The notes under the pieces are model-generated. The model had not been told where the DNA came from. It saw only the letters and a list, made by a program, of their open reading frames with translations, and made no database searches. DNA of 64,000 nucleotides from Thecaphora thlaspeos (Eukaryota > Basidiomycota > Ustilaginomycetes > Urocystidales > Glomosporiaceae), in assembly GCA_900291925.1 (NCBI GenBank), contig UWYS01000021.1:124001-188000 (forward strand), written 5' to 3'. Positions 56,102-64,000 of this stretch are shown piece after piece. A program made the position numbers and the translations under genes. How positions within the stretch are numbered: the stretch's first letter is position 1; every line of letters begins with the position of its first letter.

Positions 56102-57302
56102 TCGCAGTAGAGATAGGCGGGCATGAGATGATGAGCCCCTAATGGTGACGTCGCCGATTGTTTCGCTCGATTGTGAGTTGTCGTGGTTCTGCAATGGCCG
56201 CTTGTTTGTTTGCATGGAGGGAACGGTGGGGTGCAGCGTGAATGGACGTGGTGCAGTAAGAGAAGAGGGGGGATGGCCATGTGACACGGTGCCATGATTT
56301 GCGGAGGTGTTTGGCGACAAAGGAGCGATGTGTCGTTGTACGTACAGTGCATGTTACGGCATGACACGCGCGTATCAGAGGTGACTGGTACAGGAGAATG
56401 GGAGCTTTAGACCTTTGAAGGCGTCGCATAGGTGTATTCAAAGGTGAGGCTTGACCAGGCTGTGTGCTGCGCAACCACGCTGCCTTGTCGGGCGGTAGAG
56501 TAGAGTAGAGTACAGTACAGTACAGTACAGTGCAGTACAACAGTACAAAGTCCGACCGAAAGGCCTCCGACTTTGTTCCGATGTATTTCTATTTCTTGGG
56601 CTAAGCTCACTTGCTCGTATGTGTCATCGCTGTCGTCCAGGCGTTGGCGCGGCCAGCTGCGCAGCGTGACAAGACAAGGCGGACGTTGCTCGGTCGGCGC
56701 AAGAAAAGCCTAGTAAGCGTCAGTAAGTCTGTCGTATTTGTACACTTCACCTCTCTCTCTCTAGGCCTGGAGTGAATAGGAACAGACCGGTGACAGGAGG
56801 ACAGTCGACGCTCCTTTGACTGGGCTCAGCGCACGAGTGTGGCGGGGCGTGGGGCTCCTCGACACGTTTCTTTGCGCTGCGCCAGCGTCGCCACACGACG
56901 GCGGCGCGCGGCGATGTCGTGCATCTTGTCGTCGCACGCTGCTGTTGCGTGGGCGCGGTGCCATGTACTTACCCTACCCAACGTTATTGTACAGCACCCT
57001 ACTGTGGCAGCAGCCGAGGCAGGACAAGACGAGGCCGACGAACAAAGGCGACGGCATGCAAAGAGGAGCCACTTAGGCCCTCGCTCTGTGCGCAGGTCCT
57101 TGGCCGTGCTTTGTATGGCCTGCCCAGCTCTGCCACGCACCGACGCCTTGCGCCATGCTGCGCCATGCTGGAATGTACGGTAAAGCATAAGAGCGGCCCC
57201 TCGCTCGCCCTGTCTCAAACAGACGCTCCCCGCTCCTTCTCTTCCCTACCCTCCATCTCCATCTCCATCCGCACCGCAGTCCCCCTTGCACACAACGCCA
57301 CG
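56102..57302. other. Intergenic region with GTACA repeat
   Basis: 1.2 kb between the RING gene and the invertase. A TAGAG/TACAG pentamer repeat lies at about 56498-56550 and further TGTACAG motifs occur near 56340 and 56987. CT-rich leader of the invertase from about 57225. No gene seen. Confidence 0.6.
56498..56550. repeat. TAGAG/TACAG pentanucleotide repeat
   Basis: Tandem TAGAG units change into TACAG units and then decay (TGCAG, TACAACAG). This is the densest cluster of the GTACAG motif seen in the window. Confidence 0.85.
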
Positions 57303-59227
57303 ATGAAGGCCACCCTCGTCGTCCTCTTGTCGCTCCTGGCGGCCGTCTCGGCCTTGCCCACCGACGCCCTCACCCCTCCCTACACGCTCACCTCGTTCAT
57401 GTCCAGGCAGCAGCAGCAGCAACAGCAGCAACAGCAGCAGCAGAACAACACCAGCCAGTACCCCTCTTCCCTCGACGCCCTCACAAAAGGCGCAAACACC
57501 ACCTGCGCCACCTCCAACGGCCGTTCACCCAGCGACTTTGACACGCCCCTCTACACCGAGGCCCACCGTCCCCAGTTCCACTTTTCCCCTAGCGAGAACT
57601 TCATGGTGAGCAGGCCTCATCCTCCTCCGCACCGCCACGACCACATTCCCACTGACCAAAATGCTGTTGCTCCTTGTCTTGACCGCCGCCACCGCAGAAC
57701 GACCCGAACGGCCTCGTCTACTCGCAAGGCCTGTGGCACCTCTTCTACCAGTACAACCCCACCTCGCCGGTCGCGGGAAACCAGCACTGGGGTCACGCCG
57801 TCTCGTCGGACCTCTACACCTGGCAGAACCTGCCCATGGCCATCGCTCCGGACACGTCGGACCAAGGCATCTTTTCCGGCTCGGCCGTCATCGACTTCAA
57901 CAACACCTCTGGTCTCTTTTGCGACTCCACCCCGGCCGACTCTCGCTTCGTCGCCGTCTACACGCTCAACACGCCCACCGAGCAGACGCAGCGCCTCGCC
58001 TACTCGGAGGACGGCATCAACTTTACCAAGCTCGACGAGACGCTGCTCACCATCAACTCGACGCAGTTCAGGGACCCCAAGGTGTTCTGGGACGACTCGA
58101 CGTCGCAGTGGGTCATGACGGTCGCCCATCCGCAGGAGTACGCCGTCACCTTCTACGCCTCGCCCAACCTGCGCGAGTGGAGGGAGCTGTCGCGCTTCCG
58201 CATGACCGGTCTGCCGGGCTACCAGTACGAATGTCCGGACCTCGTTCAGATCCCCATTGAAACCGGTCCGAATGCGGGCGAAAAGCGATGGGTGCTCATC
58301 AACTCGATCAACCCGGGTAGCCCACTGGGCGGATCCATCGTGCAGTACTACATCGGCGACTGGGACGGAAGCGCCTTCACCGCGGACGATGCCGCCTTTC
58401 GCTATGCAGACTTTGGCAAGGACTACTACGCCTTTCAGTCGTGGTCCAACGCTCCGGACGGCAAGGCGTACGGCGTCGCGTGGGCGAGCAACTGGCAGTA
58501 CACCAACGTCGTGCCCACCTCTCCCTACCGCTCCATCCAATCGACGCCGAGGGAGCTGACGCTCAAGTACTACCGACCCAACCCGATGTACGGCGACTAC
58601 GTGCTGAGCAGCAAGCCCGCCAAGCTGGAAAACATCCGCGGCGATACGCTGTACCGTCTCGAGGCGGGCGGCGAGAAGCGCAACCACACCATCGACCTCA
58701 CCGGCGACGGGGGCTTTGAGATTTCAGCCACCTTCGTCGTCCCGGCCTCTGCGAACGTGACGTACAACACGATCGGATCATTCGAGATCCTCTCTTCTAG
58801 CGGTGACCAATCCATCACGGTTGGAATCCAAATGGGCGAACCGACGATGATGTACATCGACCGATCCAACGCCGGACGCGAATGGACATCCACCAATCCC
58901 TTTTTCACCGATAAGTTGTCGGGTATAGTTCGATACGCTACCAACTACACGGACGAGCAACACATCCTTGGACCTCTACCCTCCAACGCCATCCTCCCTA
59001 CCACGAACGATCAACGAAATCTCATCCATTTAGATGCGATCATCGATCGATCTATCCTCGAATCTTTTGCCAATCATGGACAGTTGAGCGCCACCAGCCT
59101 ATTCTACTTTGACAATGACCAGAAACCAGCCAAAGTCAATGTCAGTATCGCTGATAATCTTGTTCAAATTCTCAAGTTGGATGTCAATCAGTTGAGAAGC
59201 ACTTGGCCCAACTGTGCCGAGCAATAA
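57303..59227 (+). CDS. Secreted GH32 beta-fructofuranosidase (invertase)
   Basis: Two exons, 57303-57605 and 57698-59227 (610 aa), phase 0. A signal peptide (MKATLVVLLSLLAAVSA) is followed by a poly-Gln run near residues 36-47 and Asn-rich sequons. The intron sits exactly before NDPNG (residues 102-106), whose Asp is the GH32 nucleophile. FRDPK near residue 226 holds the transition-state stabilising Asp, and YECPD near residue 279 the acid/base Glu. WHLFYQYNP, FSGSA and the five-bladed propeller blocks follow; a beta-sandwich domain with HLDAIIDRSILESFANHGQ closes the protein. GH32 enzymes hydrolyse sucrose or fructans outside the cell; sucrose use is central for plant-associated fungi. Whether it also makes fructans cannot be read. 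The last 140 codons look less GC3-rich than the rest. Confidence 0.94.
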
Positions 59228-59464
59228 GGCTTCTACCTCCTCCCCCTTCCTCCTCCTCCTCAAGGAGACCCACCATCCCCCATTGAACGATTTTCGTTAC
59301 ATCTATAAATGATACGAAATAAAAAATTATAAAAAAAAAAAACACACACACACACACCCCAACGTTCCACATCCTTCTTGACGTGTCCGTCTGTAATATG
59401 ACATCGTCCTGGATTCTCTGTTTGTGCTCCGCATAAGACACCAAGTCAACGATGCATGACCCCG

Positions 59465-59502
59465 ACCCTACCCTACCCTACCCTACCCTACCCTACCCTA
59501 CC
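59465..59502. repeat. CCCTA pentanucleotide repeat
   Basis: About seven CCCTA units. It resembles, but is not, the CCCTAA telomere hexamer. Confidence 0.85.
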
Positions 59503-59581
59503 CACGCCCACCTGTCACGCACTTCACGTGGTAGCGGTGGAGAGATGCTTGTAAACTTCATATGTATCATATCTGGGATTG

Positions 59582-59619
<38 letters not shown>
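59582..59619. repeat. A homopolymer of 38 nt
   Basis: Uninterrupted A-run between the invertase and mitofusin genes. Confidence 0.85.
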
Positions 59620-59620
<1 letters not shown>

Positions 59621-59837
59621 CGAAACAGGACGGGACGGAGAGAGGAATGGGATTGCTACAGCTGACAGGACGAAACGCACAACTAGACGGAAACAGGCAT
59701 GGCACGACGACGATGACAACAAGAAGAAAAGAATCAAAGCTAGCCAAGAAGGAAAGAACAAAGGGCTCGGGTAGGGACAGCGACACGAGGTAGACGACCG
59801 TCAACGAGCCGAGCCAAGCCGATCTGGCCACGCCGCG

Positions 59838-62741
59838 CTACGCCGACTCGAGCCCGACGACGCTCTCGACTCTTTCGCGAACCGTCTTGACCTTACCGTC
59901 GGCCTCGGCAAAGTACTCGATGGCCATGTTGGCGCCCTTCTGCTTGGCCTCTTCGCGCTCGACCTCCTTGCGCTTCTGGGCGATGGCGTCGCGGAAGCGT
60001 TCCTGCAGGTCCCACGTCGCGAGGCGGAGAACCTTGCGCGTCTCCCGGCTGACGCGCGCCGAGTGCTGCACCATGAAGCTGCGCGGCTGCTCGCCGCCCG
60101 CCGCGATGACGACCGCCTTGTCCTTCTCGGCCGACGACGACGAAGACGAAGCATGTCCAACGAGATCGCCGCTGATGAGGCCGCAGCGGATCGCGCGACC
60201 GATGTTGCGCGGGATCGAGTTGGGCAGATCAATGATAAAGTAGACGACCAGGCCCGTGCTCAGCAGCGCAAACACCGGTCCCGCCCACCTGCGCGCCGTC
60301 CGGTTGCCGACCAGGTCCGAGATGCGGACGAGCGCATCGACAGCCGTCTTGGCGCCAAACGTCTTGCCTCCAACAAGCGTGACGGCGCCGAGGCCAAGCG
60401 AGAGGCTGCTGACAAGGCTCGTCTCGTCGCTGCTGCGCGACAACGCCGACGTCAGCGACTTGGCCTTCTTGTCGCCGTTGCTCTCGACGCTGCCGGTCAG
60501 CACGCCAAAGTGGTGCCACGCATCGAAAAAGTCCGACGGCTGCACCACGACGACGTCCGAGTTGACGCCGAGCCCGACGAGCCCGGGTAGCGTACGGCGC
60601 TTGGCAAACATGGCGTCGGGGTTGAAGATGCGCTGACGCTTCTCGACGCCGTCGGGCAGGTGCGCCTCGCCCATACGCTGGACGCGGTCGACCGCCTGCG
60701 ACGTGGTGCCGCGCGTCGTGTCCTCGACGCCGCGCAGCGCCACCTCGAGGCTGCTAGTGAGGGCGTGACGGACCTCCTGGGCGTACTCCCATACGTTGAA
60801 GAGGCCCTGGTAGGCGGGCATCGTGATCGAGTCGACGGCGGGCAGGCCGCGGCCGATCAGCTCGATTGCGCCGTTGAGCTTGCGCTGGGCATCCTGCAAC
60901 ACGGCCGTCACCACCTCGTCCTCCTCGCCCTCGAGCTGGCTCTCAAGCTTGGCGTGGCTGTCCTGGAACTTGGCGAGCGCCGGTCGCGCCACCTCGAGTG
61001 CGCGCCTCGCCTCGTCGAGCTCGACCTTGGCCACCTCGGTGTTGATGTTGGCAAGGAAGCCAATGTCGGAGAGCAGGCGCAGCATGTACGTCTTGGACGG
61101 CAGCAGCTTCGACTTGGACCGCTTGAGCAGGACAAAGTCTCGCAGCGACGCTTCGAGGCGGGCAAAGGCGCGGAGGCTCTCACCGCTGCGCGAGACGACA
61201 GCCCCGCTCTCAGGGACACCCTCGACCTTCCTGACAATCTCGTCGACGGGCGTCTCGAGTGCTAGCTCCTCGGCAGCGGCAGCGGCAGCGGCGGTGCTAG
61301 CACCGGGTCCGAAGACGGCGCCCGAGTCGACAAAGTGGACGAGGTTGGCGGCGTCCTCGTAGGTGCGCGGGCTGAGCTGTCGGATCTGCTCGAGGACTAG
61401 CTTGCGGCACTTTTCCTTGTTGCGGATCTGGTCGTACTTGTTGACGACGATGAAGACGTACGCCTTGTCGTGGCTGGCGTTCCAAAGGAACTCCTTGGCG
61501 CTGAGGGTGAAGTGGTTCTCGGCGCTGACGACAAAGACGACGACGTCGATCTCCTCCTGACGGGCAAAGAGCGCGGTCGTCTTGAGGCTATCGCGGTTGA
61601 GGCCGGGCGCGTCAATCAGGGCGATGTCGACGATGCCGTTCTTGAGCAGCGAGTCCTGGGTGGCGCGCGTGTCGTGGGCGTAGCACTTGAGGATCGGAGC
61701 GTCCTCAGGGCTGAAGTCCTCTGCCTCAGCGACGATCTTCTCGATCTCTGCGAGCGTGTGGCGCGTGTAGGTGTCAGCATCCTTTGCGTCGTAGGCGGTA
61801 TTCTGCCTGAGCATGTGGACCTCTTCGACACCGCCGTTGGACTCGGCCGCGTCGAGTACCTCGCAGAAGACGGTGGTGCACGGCTGCTGGTCGGTGGGCA
61901 TCAGATCGCGACGAAGGAGCGCATTGACAAAGGTCGACTTGCCAGCGTTGAGGTCGCCGGTGACGAGAACTTTGGACTGTGTGTCACTGATCCTCTGCTT
62001 TAGGTTCTCAAGGTGCCTCTGCGACTTCTCCATGCGGCCGTCGAGCAGCTGCGCCACCGAGGACCGCTCGAGCGAACGGACCAGCGCGGATGATGAAGCA
62101 GAGCCGACCGAGCCGACGCGGAGGTCGAGACGAAGCACCGACATCTCGTCGTCGCCCCCTTCTGCCGAGGCATCGTCGTGCGCGCCGTGCGGTGGTGCCG
62201 AGGAGCGCAAAGGCGCTCTCCTCTCTGGCGTGTTAGGCAGGCTGCTGCTGCCGGATGCCTGCGCCGAGGTATAGCAGCGCTGCAATGATGGGTGGACGGG
62301 GCGGTGCTGGGCATAGAGGCTCTGCTGCTGGGCATCGCTCTCTTCGAAGCTCGCGCCCGGACATGTCGAGTGGCACCGCTTGAGATTGCCGAGCTGCGAT
62401 GGCGGCGGTTCTGCGACGGGAGCGTAGTGGATGATGCGCTTGTTGGTATTGTAGTCGCGGAGGTCGGTAAGGAGGCCGCCGGCCTGGGTGATGGCCTCGA
62501 GGAGGCGCTCCTTGTTGTCCTCGTATACGCTCTGGTGCTGAGCGAGGAGGGCCTTTGGGTCGGTGTCCTGCCTCTGCATCTCGCGCTCCTTTTGTTGGAA
62601 GAGGAGCTTGGAGTCGGTGTTGAAGTCGGTGACCTTGTTCTGTGGCGTGGTGGGTGAGCGGAGTAGCTGGTCGAGATCGGCGCTCAAGACCTTGCGGGTC
62701 TGAGGCCCCTTTACCGGCGTGACATACTGCTGCGAGCTCAT
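59838..62741 (-). CDS. FZO1: Mitofusin, outer mitochondrial membrane GTPase
   Basis: Single exon, 967 aa. The dynamin-type GTPase domain starts near residue 260: P-loop GDLNAGKST (about 265-273), switch-type threonines in QQPCTTVF, G3 DAPG (about 376) and G4 NKYD (about 435). Heptad-like helical regions flank it, for example SVAQLLDGRMEKSQRHLENL before, and VELDEARRALEVARPALAKF after. A membrane region near residues 815-850 (WAGPVFALLSTGLVVYFII) is followed by a coiled C-terminal segment (LQERFRDAIAQKRKEVEREE). This is the order of fungal Fzo1 (yeast 855 aa). The extra length lies in the Ser/His-rich N-terminal 220 residues. Fzo1 tethers and fuses mitochondrial outer membranes using GTP. An intronless gene of this size is unusual among its spliced neighbours. 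Confidence 0.94.
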   Translation of the reverse strand: MSSQQYVTPVKGPQTRKVLSADLDQLLRSPTTPQNKVTDFNTDSKLLFQQKEREMQRQDTDPKALLAQHQSVYEDNKERLLEAITQAGGLLTDLRDYNTNKRIIHYAPVAEPPPSQLGNLKRCHSTCPGASFEESDAQQQSLYAQHRPVHPSLQRCYTSAQASGSSSLPNTPERRAPLRSSAPPHGAHDDASAEGGDDEMSVLRLDLRVGSVGSASSSALVRSLERSSVAQLLDGRMEKSQRHLENLKQRISDTQSKVLVTGDLNAGKSTFVNALLRRDLMPTDQQPCTTVFCEVLDAAESNGGVEEVHMLRQNTAYDAKDADTYTRHTLAEIEKIVAEAEDFSPEDAPILKCYAHDTRATQDSLLKNGIVDIALIDAPGLNRDSLKTTALFARQEEIDVVVFVVSAENHFTLSAKEFLWNASHDKAYVFIVVNKYDQIRNKEKCRKLVLEQIRQLSPRTYEDAANLVHFVDSGAVFGPGASTAAAAAAAEELALETPVDEIVRKVEGVPESGAVVSRSGESLRAFARLEASLRDFVLLKRSKSKLLPSKTYMLRLLSDIGFLANINTEVAKVELDEARRALEVARPALAKFQDSHAKLESQLEGEEDEVVTAVLQDAQRKLNGAIELIGRGLPAVDSITMPAYQGLFNVWEYAQEVRHALTSSLEVALRGVEDTTRGTTSQAVDRVQRMGEAHLPDGVEKRQRIFNPDAMFAKRRTLPGLVGLGVNSDVVVVQPSDFFDAWHHFGVLTGSVESNGDKKAKSLTSALSRSSDETSLVSSLSLGLGAVTLVGGKTFGAKTAVDALVRISDLVGNRTARRWAGPVFALLSTGLVVYFIIDLPNSIPRNIGRAIRCGLISGDLVGHASSSSSSAEKDKAVVIAAGGEQPRSFMVQHSARVSRETRKVLRLATWDLQERFRDAIAQKRKEVEREEAKQKGANMAIEYFAEADGKVKTVRERVESVVGLESA

Positions 62742-63676
62742 GACGGTGACGGTCGCAGGCTGAGCACAGGGGCAGGTGGCGTGTGGTGGTAAGACGTTCC
62801 AGGTGAGCCGCCACTACCGCGCTGCGAGGTCGGCGGTGGGCGGATGTGGGCTGGGTGGGGGAGCCGGCGCGTCTGTGTATGCTGCTGCTGCTGCTAGATG
62901 GGTCGTGATGATGGTGGCCGATCAGTGGCGGGAGCTGTAAAAACAAACAAGGAGTGGCGTCGAATGTGTAGGTGATGGTGGCCGGGTGTGGTGACGATGG
63001 CGGGCACGTCCAGGCAGAGTCCGAATGAGATGGTCCGTCCATCCCGCCAGCCAGAGCGCCAGAGCCGGCCAGAGCGCCAGAGCCGGCCAGAGCGCCAGAG
63101 CCGGCCAGAGCGCCAGAGCCAGCCAGAGCGCCAGAGCCAGAGCGCCAGAGCCAGCCAGAGCCAGAGCCAGCGCCTCGAATTTCCCGCCATCGGCGCGCCC
63201 AAGTGGGGCGGGGATGACTGGCCCTCTCACCTCAGCCGTCTGCGGGCGCGCGCCAAAATCAAAGAGATGGGACACAGAGAAAGAAAAAGAAAGAAAAAAA
63301 AAAGGGGGCAAACTCCTCTGTAATCACATTGCGCGCGGGGGCGGGTTGGGTCAAGTAAGCCGAGATGGCCGCGAATTCAAATCCCACCTCCCGGTGCCGT
63401 GCGATGCATAAGCCTCGCAGATTTGAAGAATTTTATAGTGACTCACGCGACCCTGGAGCGCCGATTGCGCCTGCCAACCATCTTAGGGAATCGGCGGCGC
63501 CCATTTCACAAAGCGGCGGCGTCATTCGAGCTCTGCAGTAGAGTCCCAAGTCCCCGAGAAAGTCACGTGCCGTGCGTTTGGGCTTCGATTCTCGTGCGAA
63601 AAGCCAGGTCGCCTGGCCACGCTACAACACATCAACGGCCTGGGGGCTCGGACCATGCAAAGCGGACGACACCCGC
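62742..63676. other. Upstream region with minisatellite and tRNA-like debris
   Basis: Holds the promoter of FZO1, an 18-nt minisatellite at 63047-63171, an A-run near 63292-63302 and a short stretch at about 63354-63399 that resembles part of a tRNA but cannot fold as one. No gene supported. Confidence 0.55.
63047..63171. repeat. 18-nt minisatellite
   Basis: About seven copies of GCCAGAGCGCCAGAGCCG, itself built from two GCCAGAGC half-units, degrading to GCCAGAGCCA toward the right end. Frames through it give ARG/PES-type repeats on both strands and are not genes. Confidence 0.85.
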
Positions 63677-64000
63677 TCAGAGAGCCTGGAGGACGTCGAT
63701 GCTGGCGTTCTTGGTGTGCGTAGGGGCGAGAGCGGACTGGTCTGGGGGATGGGATGCAAGTGAGGGTGCGGGTCTGGTATATGGGTGTGATGGTGAACAA
63801 GAGAGCAAGGACGAGAGAGGCTTACTGGTACTGTATGAGGCAGGGGGGAAAGGGTGCAAGGCAGCAAGCGACGCCACTCAGCCGTTGGCTCGAGGTGTCA
63901 CCGACATGACAGCGACGAGCGCGCTACTGACGCCACCAGACCCGCTCCTTATCCCTATCCTTGCCGGTGTACCGCATGTGGAGACGACAGCAGAGACGAG
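63677..64000 (-). CDS. Small or partial gene cut by the right edge (hypothetical)
   Basis: Minus-strand model: exon 63977-63932 (or reading in from beyond 64000) joined to 63741-63677, in phase. The product ends MRYTGKDRDKERVWW, then HQSALAPTHTKNASIDVLQ and AL. The intron of 190 nt runs from GTCAGT to CCCCAG, with a pyrimidine-rich acceptor. A stop follows directly. The frame stays open to the window edge (RLCCRLH before the Met), so the Met at 63977 may be internal or the start of a 36-residue protein. The clean splice and protein-like sequence are the evidence. I recognise no family. Confidence 0.4.

Larger units (their letters stand above)
59228..59837. other. Convergent intergenic region with simple repeats
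   Basis: Includes an A-rich then CA-rich stretch at about 59329-59358, a CCCTA pentamer repeat at about 59465-59502 and an uninterrupted A-run of 38 at 59582-59619. No gene. Confidence 0.7.

Noticed and set aside
59465..59502. CCCTA repeat as a telomere tract
   Set aside because: The unit is a pentamer, not CCCTAA, and it is short, internal and flanked by ordinary genes.
63047..63171. Tandem array as a CRISPR
   Set aside because: Repeats are directly adjacent without unique spacers and the genome is eukaryotic; it is a minisatellite.
63354..63399. tRNA-like segment (CCGAGATGG and TTCAAATCCCACC)
   Set aside because: A-box-like and B-box-like words are too close together, the T-stem does not pair, and no acceptor 5' strand or anticodon arm is present. 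At most a tRNA fragment.

Overview
This is a gene-dense, GC-rich fungal nuclear contig. The genes carry spliceosomal introns (mostly 46-150 nt, donors usually GTGAGT), there is no operon structure, and the gene set is typically fungal: a Zn2Cys6 regulator, mitofusin, Bbc1, NAD-specific glutamate dehydrogenase and NCE101. Intron-rich genes, high GC3 and serine/alanine/proline-rich low-complexity extensions suggest a basidiomycete, most likely a smut-type (Ustilaginomycotina) fungus. The lineage is an inference, not a sequence match.

Left part (1-12.4 kb): a secreted GPI-type alpha/beta hydrolase; a secreted intradiol dioxygenase (minus) divergent from a fusion protein of a carboxymuconolactone-decarboxylase-like domain and an enol-lactonase-like hydrolase (plus), which looks like a small aromatic ring-cleavage locus; a seven-exon DCAF4-like WD40 protein; and a five-exon multi-pass membrane protein of unknown function. 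Next (13-26 kb): divergent ribosomal protein genes uL22 and uL23 with unusually long introns, a 1,549-residue Zn2Cys6 transcription factor, and a MOB4/phocein-like protein with a long tail.

Middle (26-46 kb): a 2 kb gene-free stretch, NAD-glutamate dehydrogenase, a small single-pass membrane protein, proteasome subunit alpha-5 divergent from the tiny NCE101 gene, a long Bbc1-like SH3 protein, a five-exon DUF202 membrane protein, and a CsbD-domain gene with a broken copy of its 3' end beside it. Right part (45-64 kb): a paladin-like protein with three CX5R phosphatase signatures, a RING-H2 protein, a secreted GH32 invertase, a mitofusin (Fzo1), and the end of a small or partial gene cut by the right edge.

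Most genes are unrelated housekeeping or signalling genes. The one place where neighbours appear to work together is the dioxygenase/lactonase pair. I built exon models by hand from open frames, GT/AG sites, phase and family conservation. I found no CRISPR array, insertion sequence, complete tRNA or rRNA gene.
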